DNA from: Megalopta genalis
Taxonomy: Eukaryota > Arthropoda > Insecta > Hymenoptera > Halictidae
Reading direction: 5' to 3'
DNA: 64,000 nucleotides
Assembly: GCF_051020955.1 (NCBI RefSeq)
Contig: NW_027476337.1
Coordinates: 234,689-298,688 of the forward strand
Position numbers and translations under genes: made by a program
Notes under the pieces: model-generated
The model's input: the letters and a program-made list of their open reading frames with translations, nothing else
What the model was told of the DNA's origin: nothing
Database searches by the model: none
Shown: positions 1 to 11,603 of the stretch, in pieces
How positions within the stretch are numbered: position 1 is the stretch's first letter
Layout of the letters: every line of letters begins with the position of its first letter

Positions 1-1619
1 GTGATATACATGATTTAGCTTCAACTGCATGCGATACAAACGAGTTAGCTTAAAATCCATGCGGAACACATGATTTAGCTTCAAATCAATGCGAAGTAGT
101 AGGCTGATCTTCGAATCCATGCGAAGCAAATGGTTTAGCTTCAAATACTTTTGATACACTTGATTTAGCTTCAACAGCATGCGAAACAAACGAGTTAGCT
201 TCAAATCCAAGCGAAACACATGATTTATCTTCAAATCAATGCGAATTAGAAGGGTTATCTTGGAATGCATGCGAAACGTATGATATAGCTTCAAATACTT
301 TTGATACACTTGAGTTAGCTTCAACAGCATGCGAAACAACCGAGTTAGCTTCAAATCCATGCGAAACACATGATTTTGCATCAAATCAATGCGAAGTGGA
401 AGACTTATCTTCGAATCCATGCGAAACGAATAGTTTAGCTTCAAATACTTGTGATATACATGATTCAGCATCAACTGCATGCGAAACAAACGAGTTAGCT
501 TTAAATCCATGCGAAACACATGATTTAGATTAAAATCAATGCGAATTAGAAGGGTTGTCTTGGAATCCATGCGAAACGTATGATATAGCTACAAATACTT
601 GTGATATACATGATTTAGCTTCAACAGCATGCGAAAAAACGAGTTAGCTTCAAATCCATGCGAAACACATGATTTAGCTTCAAATCAATGCGAAGTGTGA
701 GGCTTATCTTCGATCCCATGCGATACAAATGGTTTAGCTTCAAATACTTATGATATACATGATTTAGCTTCAACTGCTTGGGAAGCAAACGAGTTAACTT
801 CACATCCATTCAAAACACATGATTTAGCTTCAAATCCATGCGAAACTCATGACTTAGCATCAAATCAATGCGAAGGAGTAGGCTTACCTTCGAATCCATG
901 CGAAACAAATGGTTTAGCTTCAAATACTTATGATATACATGATTTAGTTTCAACTGCATGCGAAACAAACGAGTTAGCTTCAAATACAAGCGAAACACAT
1001 GATTCAGCTTCAAATCAATGCGAAGTAAAAGGCTTAGTTTCAAATCCATGCGAAACAAATGGTTTAGCTTCAAATACTTAAGATATACATGATTTAGCTT
1101 CAAATGCAGGCGAAACAAACGAGTTAGCTTCAAATCGATGCGAATCAAACGGTTTAACTTCAAATACTTGTGATATACATTATTTAGCTTCAACTGCATG
1201 CGAAACAAACAAGTTAGCTTCAAATCCAAGCAAAACACATGATTTAGAATGAAATCAATGCGAAGTAGAAGGCTGATCTCCGAATCCATGCGAAACAAAT
1301 GGTTTAGCTTCAAACACTTGTGATATACATGATTTACATTCAACAGCAAGAGAAACAAACGAGTTAGCTTCAAATCCATTCGAAACACATGATTTAGCAT
1401 CAAATCAATGCGAAGTAGAAGGCTTACCTTCGAATCCATGCGAAACAAATGGTTTAGCTTCATACACTTGTGATATACATGATTTAGCTTCAACTGCATG
1501 CGAATCAAACGAGTTAGCTTCAAATACAAGCGAAACACATGATTCTGCTTCAAATCAATGCGGAGTAGAAGGCTTAGTTTCAAATCCATGCAAAACGAAT
1601 GATTTAGCTTCAAATACTT

Positions 1620-1650
1620 GCGAATATCTCTGATATAGCTTCAAATGCAG
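1620..1650 (+). repeat. 31-bp landmark monomer
   Basis: A rare monomer one base longer than normal, beginning GCGAATATCTCTGATATAG and ending AAATGCAG. It shifts the register by +1. The same monomer with the same flanks occurs at 9206-9236, 20702-20732, 25638-25668 and 39216-39246, each inside an alpha block, so it marks common descent. Related 31-bp monomers lie at 35918-35948 (GTGAATAGAAGTGATAAGG) and 56762-56792 (GTGAATATAAGTGATAATG). Confidence 0.9.
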
Positions 1651-1800
1651 GTGAAACAAACGAGTTAGCTTTAAATGCATGCAAAAGGCATGATTTACCT
1701 TCAAATCAATGCAAATTAGGAGACTGATCTTCGAATCCATGCGAAACAAATGGATCAGGCTCAAATACTTGTGTTATACATGGCTTAGCTTCAACAGTAT

Positions 1801-2250
1801 GCGAAACAAACGAGTTAGCTTTAAATCCATGCGAAACACATGATTTAGCTTCAAATCAATGCGAAGTAGAAGGGTTATCTTCGAATCCATGCGAAACAAA
1901 TGGTTTAGCTTCAAATACTTGTGATATACATGATTTAGCTTCAACAGCATGCGAAATAAACGAGTTAGCTTCAAATCCAAGCGAAACACATGATTTATCT
2001 TCAAATCAATGCGAGGTAGAAGGCTTATCTTCAAATCCATGCGAATCAAACGATTTAGCTTCAAATACTTGTGATATACATGATTTAGCTTCAACAGCAT
2101 GCGAAACAAACCAGTTAGCTTCAAATCTATGCGAAACACATGATTTAGCTTCAAATCAATGCGAAGTAGAAGGGTTATCTTCGAATCCATGCGAAACAAA
2201 TGGTTTAGCTTCAAATACTTGTGATATACATGATTTAGCTTCAACAGCAT
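1801..2250 (+). repeat. 300-bp decamer repeat, 1.5 units
   Basis: Three consecutive pentamers alternate between two versions. The first and third have GATTTAGCTTC in B and GGGTTATCTTCG in C. The middle one has an A monomer ending CCAAG, GATTTATCTTC in B, GCGAGGTAGAAGG in C and GAATCAAACG in D. This alternation makes a 300-bp unit. The segment is near-identical to 3510-3959 (offset 1,709 bp), so one was copied from the other or both from a common source. Confidence 0.8.
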
Positions 2251-3209
2251 GCGAAACAAACGTGTTAGCTTCAAATCTAAGCGAAAAACATAATATAGCG
2301 TCAAATCAACGCGAAGTTGAAGGCTTACCTTCAAATCCATGCGAAGCAAATGGTTTAGCTTCAAACACTTGTAATATACATGATTTAGCTTCAACAGCAT
2401 ACGAAACAAACGAGTTAGCTGCAAATCCATACGAAACACATGATTTAGCTTCAAATCAATGCGAAGTAGAAGGCTTAGCTTCAAATCCGTGCGAATCAAA
2501 AGTTTTAGCTTCAAATACTTGTGATATTCATGATTTAGCTTCAACTGCATGCGAAAAAACGAGTTAGATTCAAATCCAAGCGAAAAACATGATTTAGCAT
2601 CAAGTCAACGCGAAGTTGAAGGCTTCGCTTCAAATCCAAGCGAAACAAATGGTTTAGCTTCATATACTTGTGATATACATGATTTAGATTCAACAGCATG
2701 CGAAACAAACGAGTCAGCTTCAAATCCAAGCGAAAAACATGATTTAGCTTCAAATGAATGCGAAGTAGAAGGCTGATCTCCGAATAAATCCGAAACAAAT
2801 GGTTTAGCTTCAAACACTTGTGATATACACGACTTACATTCAACAGCAAGAGAAACAAACGAGTTAGCTTCAAATCCATGCGAAACACATGATTTAGCAT
2901 CAAATCAATGCGAAGTAGAAGGTTTACATTCGAATCCACACGAAACAGATGGTTTAGCTTCAAATACTTGAGATGTACATGACTTAGCTTCAACAGCATG
3001 CGAAACAAACGTGTTAGCTTCAAATCCAAGCGAAAAACATAATATAGCATCAACTCAACGCGAAGTTGAAGGCTTAGCTTCAAATCCATACGAAACATAT
3101 GGTTTAGCTTCAAACACTTGTTTTATACATGATTTAGCTTCAACTGCGTGCGAATCAAATGGTTTAGCTTAAAATTCTTGTGATATGCGTGATTTTGCTT
3201 CAACTGCAT

Positions 3210-4109
3210 GCAAAACCAACGAGCTAGCTTTAAATCCAAGCGAAACACATGATTTAGATTCAAATCAATGCGAAGTAGAAGGGTTATCTTCGAATCCATG
3301 CGAAACAAATGGTTTAGCTTCAAATACTTGTGATATACATGATTTAGCTTCAACAGCATGCGAAACAAACGAGTTAGCTTCAAATCCAAGCGAAACACGT
3401 GATTTATCTTCAAATCAATGCGAGGTAGAAGGCTTAGCTTCAAATCCATGCGATTCAAACGGTTTAGCTTCAAATACTTCTGATATACATGATTTAGCTT
3501 CAACAGTATGCGAAACAAACGAGTTAGCTTTAAATCCATGCGAAACACATGATTTAGCTTCAAATCAATGCGAAGTAGAAGGGTTATCTTCGAATCCATG
3601 CGAAACAAATGGTTTAGCTTCAAATACTTGTGATATACATGATTTAGCTTCAACAGCATGCGAAACAAACGAGTTAGCTTCAAATCCAAGCGAAACACAT
3701 GATTTATCTTCAAATCAATGCGAGGTAGAAGGCTTATCTTCAAATCCATGCGAATCAAACGATTTAGCTTCAAATACTTGTGATACACATGATTTAGCTT
3801 CAACAGCATGCGAAACAAACCAGTTAGCTTCAAATCTATGCGAAACACAAGATTTAGCTTCAAATCAATGCGAAGTAGAAGGGTTATCTTCGAATCCATG
3901 CGAAACAAATGGTTTAGCTTCAAATACTTGTGATATACATGATTTAGCTTCAACAGCATGCGAAACAATCGAGTTAGCTTCAAATCCAAGCGAAACACAT
4001 GATTTATCTTCAAATCAATGCGAGGTAGAAGGCTTATCTTCAAATCCATGCGAATCAAACGGTTTAGCTTCAAATACTTGTGACATACATGATTTAGCTT
4101 CAACTGCAT
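3210..4109 (+). repeat. 300-bp decamer repeat, three units
   Basis: Six pentamers alternate in two versions (odd at 3210, 3510, 3810; even at 3360, 3660, 3960). Even pentamers share an A monomer ending CCAAG, GATTTATCTTC in B, GAGGTAGAAGG in C and a GAATC or GATTC start in D. The same alternation recurs at about 9550-10140, 26000-26430 and 35050-35800, showing the decamer is a real intermediate unit and not chance similarity. Confidence 0.85.
3240..3389 (+). repeat. Reference pentamer (order B-C-D-E-A)
   Basis: A clean example of the higher-order unit: B 3240-3269, C 3270-3299, D 3300-3329, E 3330-3359, A 3360-3389. Type C supplies a TTCGAA palindrome and the E/A junction normally supplies GCATGC, so both hexamers recur about once per 150 bp where the pentamer is intact. 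On the + frame the five monomers read as decapeptides beginning with Cys-Glu or Cys-Asp. Confidence 0.92.
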
Positions 4110-7100
4110 GCGAAACAAACGAGTTAGCTTAAAATCCAAGCGAAACACATTATTTAGCTTCAAATCGATGCGAAGTAGAAGGCTGAGCTTCAAATCCATG
4201 CGAAACACATGACTTAGCTTCAAAACAATACGAAGTAGAATGCTGAGTTTCAAATCCATGCGAATCAAATGTTTTAGCTTCAAATACTTGTGACATACAT
4301 GATTTAGCTTCAACTGCATGCGAAACAAACGAGTTAGCTTAAAATCCAAGCGAAACACATTATTTAGCTTCAAATCGATGCGAAGTAGAAGGCTGAGCTT
4401 CAAATCCAAGCGACACACATGATTTATCTTCAAATCAATGCGAAGTAGAAGGCTTAGCTTCAAATCCATGCGAATCAAACGGTTTAGCTTCAAATACTTG
4501 TGATATACATGATTTATATTTAACTGCATGCGACACAAACGAGTTAGCATCAAATCCAAGCGAAACACATGATTTCGCTTCAAATCAATGCGAAGTAGAA
4601 GTCTCTTCTTCGAATCCATACGGAACAAATGATTTAGCTTCAAATTCATTCGCAACACATTGTTTAGCACAATATTCTTGCGAAAAAAATAATTCAGCTT
4701 CAAATACTTGTGATACACACGAATTAGCTTCAAATGCTTGGGAAACAAACGTGTTAGCTTCACATTCAAGCGAAAGAAATGATTCAGCTTCAAATCAGTG
4801 CGAAGTGGAAGGCTGATCTTCGAATCCATGCGAAACAAGTGGTTTAGATTGAAATACTTGTGATATACATGATTTAGCTTCAACAGCATGCGAAACAGAC
4901 GAGTTAGCTTCAAATCCATGCGAAACACATGATTTAGATTAAAATCAATGCGAAGTAGAAGGCTGATCTTCGAATCCATGCGAAGCAAATGGTTTAGCTT
5001 CAAATACTTGTGATACACTTGAGTTAGCTTCAACAGCATGCGAAACAAACGAGTTAGCTTCAAATCCTTCCGAAAAACATGATTTAGCATCAAATCAATG
5101 CGAAGTGGAAGGCTTATCTTCGAATCCATGCGAAACGAATAGTTTAGCTTCAAATACTTGTGATATACATGATTTAGCTTCAACTGCATGCGAAACAAAC
5201 GAGTTAGCTTAAAATCCATGCGGAACACATGATTTAGATTCAAATCAATGCGAAGTAGAAGGCTGATCTTCGAATCCATGCGAAGCAAATGGTTTAGCTT
5301 CAAATACTTTTGATACACTTGATTTAGCTTCAACAGCATGCGAAACAAACGAGTTAGCTTCAAATCCATGCGAAACACATGATTTAGATTCAAATCAATG
5401 CGAATTAGAAGGGTTATCTTGGAATCCATGCGAAACGTATGATATAGCTTCAAATACTTGTGATGTACATGATTTAGCTTCAACAGCATGCGAAACAAAC
5501 GAGTTAGCTTCAAATCCATGCGAAACACATGATTCAGCTTCAAATCAATGCGAAGTAGAAGGCTGATCTTCGAATCCATGCGAAGCAAATGGTTTAGCTT
5601 CATATACATGTGATATACATGATTTAGCTTCAACAGCATGCGAAACAAATGAGTTATATTCAAATCCAAGCGAAACACATTATTTATCTTCAAATCAATG
5701 CGAAGTGGAAGGCTTATCTTCGAATCCATGCGAAACGAATAGTTTAGCTTCAAATACTTGTGATATACATGATTCACCTTCAACTGCATGCGAAACAAAC
5801 GAGTTAGCTTCAAATCCATGCGAAACACATGATTTAGATTAAAATCAATGCGAAGTAGAAGGCTTATCTTCGAATCCATGCGAAACAAATGGTTTAGCTT
5901 CAAATACTTGTGATATACATGATTTAGCTACAACTGCATGCGACAAAAACGAGTTAGCTTCAAAACCAAGCGAAACACATGATTTAGCCTCAAATCAATG
6001 CGAAGTAGATGGCTTAGCTTCGAATAAATGCGAACCAAATGGTTTAGCTTCAAATACTTGTGATATGCATGATTTAGCTTCAACTACTAGCGAAAAAAAC
6101 GAGTTAGCTTCAAATCCAAGCGAACACATGATTTAGCCTCAAATCAATGCGAATTAGAAGGGTTATCTTCGAATCCATGCGAAACAAATGATATAGCTTC
6201 AAATACTTGTGATATACATGATTTAGCTTCAACAGCATCCGAAACAAACGAGTTAGCTTAAAATCCTTGCGAAACACATGATTTAGATTAAAATCAATGC
6301 GAAGTAGAAGGCTTATCTTCGAATCCATGCGAAACAAATGGTTTAGCTTCAAATACTTGTGATATACATGATTTAGCTTCAACTGCATGCGAAACAACCG
6401 AGTTAGCTTAAAATCCATGCGGAACACATGATTTAGCTTCAAATCAATGCGAAGTAGAAGGCTGATCTTCCTATCCATGCGAAACAAATGGTTTAGCTTC
6501 AAATACTTGTGATATACATGATTTAGCTTCAACAGCATGCGAAACAAACGAGTAAGCTTCAAATCCATGCGAAACACATGATTTAGCATCAAATCAATGC
6601 GAAGTAGAAGGCTGATCTTCGAATCCATGCGAAGCAAATGGTTTAGCTTCAAATACTTGCGATATACATGATTTAGCTTCAACAGCATGCGAAACAAACG
6701 AGTTAAATTCAAATCCATGCGAAACACATGATTTAGCTTCAAATCAATGCGAAGTAGAAGGCTTATCTTCGTATCCATGCGAAACAAATGGTTTAGCTGC
6801 AAATACTTCTGATATACGTGATTTAGCTTCAACTGCATGCGAAACAAACGAGTTAACTTCGAATCCATGCGAAGCAAATGGTTTAGCTTCAAATACTTGT
6901 GATATACATGATTCAGCTTCAACTGCATGCGAAACAAACGAGTTAGCTTCAAATCCATGCGAAACACATGATTTATATTAAAATCAATGCGAAGTAGAAG
7001 GCTTATCTTCGAATCCATGCGAAACAAATGGTTTAGCTTCATATACTTGTGATATGCATGATTTAGCTTCAACTACTAGCGAAAAAAACGAGTTAGCTTC

Positions 7101-7670
7101 AAATCCAAGCGAAACACATGATTTAGCTTCAAATCAATGCGAAGTAGAAGGCTTATCTTCGAATCCATGCGAAACAAATGGATTAGCTTCTTATACTTGT
7201 GATATACATGATTTAGCTTCAACAGCATGCGAAATAAACGAGTTAGATTCAAATCCATGCGAAACACATGATTTAACTTCAAATCAATGCGAAGTAGAAG
7301 GCTTATCTTCGTATCCATGCGAAACAAATGGTTTAGCTGCAAATACTTGTGATATACATGATTTAGCTTCAACTGCATGCGAAACAAACGAGTTAGCTTG
7401 AAATCCATGCGGAACACATAATTTAGCTTCAAATCAATGCGAAGTAGGAGGCTTATCTTCGATCCCATGCGATACAAATGGTTTAGCTTCAAATACTTGT
7501 GATATACATGATTTAGCTTCAACAGCATGCGAAACAAACGAGCTAGCTTCAAATCCATGCGAAACACATGACTCAGCATCAAATCAATGCGAAGTAGAAG
7601 GCTTATCTTCGAATCCATGCGAAACAAATGGTTTAGCTTCAAACACTTGTTTTATACATGATTTAGCTTC
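3360..7670 (+). repeat. Segmental block beta, copy 1
   Basis: This stretch is paralogous to 35048-38550. Landmarks match in order, but the offset changes in steps: 31,688 at 3360, 31,779 at 4241, 31,179 at 5927 and 30,880 at 7051. The steps are +91 (three monomers, one of them 31 bp), -600 (four pentamers) and -299 (two pentamers, less the one base lost at 6121 in this copy). The copies therefore diverged by gain or loss of whole repeat units. Confidence 0.85.
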
Positions 7671-7949
7671 AACTGCTTGCGAAACAAACGTGTTAGCTTC
7701 AAATCCACGCAAAAGACATGATTTACCATCAAATCAATGCAAATTAGGAGGCTGATCTTCGAATCCATGCGAAACAAATGGCTCAGGCTCAAATATTTGT
7801 GTTATACATGATTTAGCTTCAACAGTATGCGAAACAAACGAGTTAGCTTCACATCCTAGCGATAGACATGATTTAGCTTCAAATCAATGCGAAGTAGAAG
7901 GCTTATCTTCGAATCCATGCGAAACAAATGGTTTAGCTTCAATTATATG
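7671..7949 (+). repeat. Monomers resembling the right end of alpha
   Basis: This short stretch contains CAAATTAGGAGGCTGATC, GGCTCAGGCTC and CATCCTAGCGATAGAC, the same variants found near 1705-1790 and 9297-9425. It is repeat throughout, with no gene. It appears to be another fragment of the alpha-type sequence joined to the end of block beta. Confidence 0.7.
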
Positions 7950-9789
7950 TGATATACATGATTTAGCTTCAAATGCATGCGAAACAAACGAGTTAGCTTC
8001 AAAGTCATTCAAAACATATGATTTAGCTTCAAATTCATTAGGAAGACATGGTTTAGCGTACTATTCATGGGAATCAAATGGTTCAGATTCAAATACTTGT
8101 GATATACATGATATAGCTTCAAATGCAGGCGAAACAAACGAGTCAGCTTCAAATCCATGCGAAACACATGATTTAGCTTCAAATGAATGCGAAGTAGAAG
8201 GCTGATCTCCGAATCCATGCGAAACACATGATTTCGCTTCAAATCAATGCGAAGTAGAAGTCTCTTCTTCGAATCCATACGGAACAAATGGTTTAGCTTC
8301 AAATTCATTCGCAACACATTGTTTAGCACAATATTCTTGCGAAAAAAATAATTCAGCTTCAAATACTTGTGATACACACGAATTAGCTTCAAATGCTTGG
8401 GAAACAAACGTGATAGCTTCACATTCAAGCGAAAGAAATGATTCAGCTTCAAATCAGTGCGAAGTGGAAGGCAGATCTTCGAATCCATGCGAAACAAGTG
8501 GTTTAGATTGAAATACTTGTGATAAACATGATTTAGCTTCAACAGCATGTGAAGCAAACGAGATAGCTTCAAATCCATGCGAAACACATGAGTTGGCTTC
8601 AAATTCATTCGAAACACATGGTTTAGCAGAGTGTTCTCGAGAAACAAATGGTTCAGCTTCAAATACTTGTGATATACGTGACTTCGCTCCAACTGCATGC
8701 GAAACAAACGAATTAGCTTCAAATCCAAGCGAAACACATGATTTAGCTTCAAATCAATGCGAAGTAGAAGGCTTAGCTTCAAATCTATTCGAAACAAATG
8801 GTTCAGCTTCAAATACTTGTGATATACATGATTTAGCTTCAACTGCGAAACAAACGATTTAGTTTCAAATCGATGCGAAACAAATGGTTTAGCTTCAAAT
8901 ATTTCTGATATACATGATTTAGCTTAAAATGCAGTCGAGACAAACGAGTTGGGCTTCATAGCCAAGCGAAACACATTATTTAGCGTCAAAGTCATGCGAA
9001 ACACATGGTTTAACTTAATATTCATGCGAAACAAATGCTTCAGCTTCAAATACTTGTGATATACATGATTTAGATTCAACTGCATGCGAAACAAACGAGT
9101 TAGCCTCAAATCCATGCGAAACACATGATTTATCATCAAATCAATGCGAAGTAGAAGGCTTATCTTCAAATCCATGCGAAACGAATGATTTAAATTCAAA
9201 TACTTGCGAATATCTCTGATATAGCTTCAAATGCAGGTGAAACAAACGAGTTAGCTTTAAATGCATGCAAAAGGCATGATTTACCTTCAAATCAATGCAA
9301 ATTAGGAGACTGATCTTCGAATCCATGCGAAACAAATGGATCAGGCTCAAATACTTGTGTTATACATGGTTTAGCTTCAACAGTATGCGAAACAAACGAG
9401 TTAGCTTCAAATCCTAGCGATAGACATGATTTAGCTACAAATCAATGCGAAGTAGAAGGCTTACATTCGAATCCATGCGAAACAAATGGTTTAGCTTCAA
9501 ACACTTGTGATATACATGATTTAGCTTCAACATCATGTGAAACAAACGAGTTAGCTTCAAATCCAAGCGAAACACATGATTTATCTTCAAATCAATGCGA
9601 GGTAGAAGGCTTATTTTCAAATCCATGCGATTCAAACGGTTTAGCTTCAAATACTTCTGATATACATGATTTAGCTTCAACAGTATGCAAAACAAACGAG
9701 TTAGCTTTAAATCCATGCGAAACACATGATTTAACTTCAAATCAATGCGAAGTAGAAGGGTTATCTTCGAATCCATGCGAAACAAATGG
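7950..9789 (+). repeat. Alpha block, copy 1 (atypical monomers)
   Basis: The block is set apart by monomers not seen elsewhere: CAAAGTCATTCAAAAC near 8000, TAGCGTACTATTCATGG near 8055, CACAATATTCTTGCG near 8328, GCAGAGTGTTCTCGAG near 8626 and GGGCTTCATAGCC near 8951. It also has a 4-bp loss at about 8845, where CAACTGCATGCG has become CAACTGCG, and the 31-bp landmark monomer at 9206. All recur in the copies at 19446 (offset 11,496), 24382 (offset 16,432) and, partly, 38551 (offset 30,010). Similarity to copy 2 ends near 9789. Confidence 0.9.
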
Positions 9790-10540
9790 TTTAGCTTCAA
9801 ATACTTGTGATATACATGATTTAGCTTCAACAGCATGCGAAACAAACGAGTTAGCTTCAAATCCAAGCGAAACACATGATTTATCTTCAAATCAATGCGA
9901 GGTAGAAGGCTTATCTTCAAATCCATGCGAATCAAACGATTTAGCTTCAAATACTTGTGATATACATGATTTAGCTTCAACAGCATGCGAAACAAACCAG
10001 TTAGCTTCAAATCTATGCGAAACACATGATTTAGCTTCAAATCAATGCGAAGTAGAAGGGTTATCTTCGAATCCATGCGAAACAAATGGTTTAGCTTCAA
10101 ATACTTGTGATATACATGATTTAGCTTCAACAGCATGCGAAACAAACGAGTTAGCTTCAAATCCATGCGAAACTCATGATTTAGCTTCAAATCAATGCGA
10201 AGTAGAAGGTTTTGCTTCAAATCCATGCGAAACACATGATTTAGCTTCAAATCAATGCGAAGAAGAGGGGTGATCTTCGAATCCATGCTAATCAAATGGT
10301 ACATATTCAAATACTTGTGATATACATGATTTAGCTTCAACTGCATGCGAAACAAACGAGTTAGCTTCAAATCCATGCGCAACACATGATTTAGCTTCAA
10401 ATCAATGCGAAGTAGAAGGGTTATCTTCGAATCCATGCGAAACGAATGGTTTAGCTTCAAACACTTGTGATATACATGATTTAGCTTCAACTGCATGCGA
10501 AACAAACGAGTTAGCTTCAAAAACCATGCGAAACACATGA
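9790..10540 (+). repeat. Decamer-type repeats after alpha copy 1
   Basis: Pentamers of the alternating 300-bp type continue to about 10140, followed by pentamers carrying AGAAGAGGGGTGATC in C and GGTACATATTC in D near 10260-10310. A 31-bp A monomer with CTTCAAAAACCATGCG lies at about 10515. The right part is matched at 42767 and leftwards with an offset of 32,227. Nothing other than repeat is present. Confidence 0.8.
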
Positions 10541-11603
10541 TATAGCTTCAAATCGATGCGAAGTAGAAGGCTTATCTACGAATCCATGCGAAACAAATGG
10601 TTTAGCTGCAAATACTTGTGATATACATGATTCAGCATCAACTGCATGCGAAACAAACGAGTTAGCTTCTAATCCATGCAAAATACATGATTTAGCTTCA
10701 AATCAATGCGAAGAAGAAGGATTATCTTCGAATCCATGCAAAACAAATGGTTTAGCTTCAAACAAATTGTAATATACATGATTTAGCTTCAAGTGCATGC
10801 GAAATAACCGAGTTAGCTTCAAATCCATGCGAAACACATGATTTAGGTCCAAATCAATGCGAAGCAGAAGGCTGATGTTCGAATACATGCGAAACAAAGG
10901 TTTAGCTTCAAATACTTGTGATATACTTGGTTTATAGTCAAGTGCATGCGAAACAAACGAGATAGCTTCAAATCCATGCGCAACACATGATTTAGCTTCA
11001 AATCAATGCGAAGTAGAAGGCTTATCTTCGAATCCATGCGAAACAAATGGTTTAGCTTCATATACTTGTGATATGCATGATTTAGCTTCAACTACTAGCG
11101 AAAAAAACGAGTTAGCTTCAAATCCAAGCGAAACACATGATTTAGCTTCAAATCAATGCGAAGAAGAAGGCATAGCTTCAAATCCATGGGAATCAAATGG
11201 TTTATCTTCAAATACTTGTGATATGCATTACCTTTCTTCAACTGCATGCGAAACAAACGAGTTAGCTTCAAATCCATGCGAAACACATGATTATCTTCAA
11301 ATCAATGCGAAGAAGAGGGGTGATCTTCGAATCCATGCTAATCAAATGGTTCAGCTTCAAACACTTGTGATATACATGATTTAGCTTCAACTGCTTGCGA
11401 AACAACGAGTTAGCTTTAAATCCATGCGAAACACATGATTTAACTCCAAATCAATGCGAAGTAGAAGGCTTTGCTTCAAATCCATGCGAAACACATGATT
11501 TAGCTTCAAATCAATGCGAAGTAGAAGGGTTATCTTCGAATCCATGCGAAACAAGTGGTTTAGCTTCAAACACTTGTGATATACATGATTTAGCTTCAAC
11601 TGC
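10541..11603 (+). repeat. Transition into the 29-mer family
   Basis: Monomers of 29-31 bp alternate here and the register slips several times: CAAACAAATTGTAATATAC near 10765, AACAAAGGTTTAGC near 10890, and CACATGATTATCTTC near 11285, which lacks one base. The first 29-bp A monomer of the family (GCGAAACAACGAG in place of GCGAAACAAACGAG) is at 11396. The segment corresponds to 42768-43979, with the offset rising from 32,227 to 32,376 (+149 bp). Confidence 0.8.

Larger units (their letters stand above)
3123..5903 (-). other. 926-codon open frame, probably not a gene
   Basis: The minus strand stays open for 926 codons, reading as about 92 decapeptides built on LKLNHVFRMD, LKLTRLFRMQ and LKLNHVYHKY. 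This is the longest open frame in the window. It is expected from the repeat itself: 30 bp is ten codons, no monomer type contains a stop in this frame, and few single substitutions create one. There is no signal peptide, recognisable domain or non-repeat flank, and the first Met is an ordinary repeat Met. The opposite strand is also open over 3185-4132 (315 codons). Other long minus frames are 30152-31849 and 51384-53081 (565 codons each, in copies of one block), 41308-42765 (485), 35853-37082 (409) and 53986-55179 (397). They start and stop at arbitrary repeat positions. A decapeptide-repeat protein cannot be excluded from sequence alone. Confidence 0.75.
1..7670 (+). repeat. Regular 150-bp pentamer domain
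   Basis: A-B-C-D-E pentamers succeed one another with few length changes, so the 30-bp register holds for kilobases. The register shifts I saw are a 29-bp A monomer near 630 and another near 2570 (GCGAAAAAACGAG, one A short), a 31-bp monomer at 1620, and a one-base loss at about 6121. Sequence divergence between neighbouring pentamers is visibly higher here than in the 29-mer family further right, so this looks like a less recently homogenised part of the array. Many C monomers carry GGCTGATCT instead of GGCTTATCT. Confidence 0.9.

Noticed and set aside
1..7670. CRISPR array (about 30-bp direct repeats)
   Set aside because: The repeats abut with no unique spacers; every 30-bp segment is itself a monomer of the same family, and there are no cas genes or leader.
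7950..9789. Alpha block as a transposable element
   Set aside because: It is made of 30-bp monomers, has no terminal repeats, target-site duplications or transposase or reverse-transcriptase frame, and its copies have unequal, repeat-phased ends.
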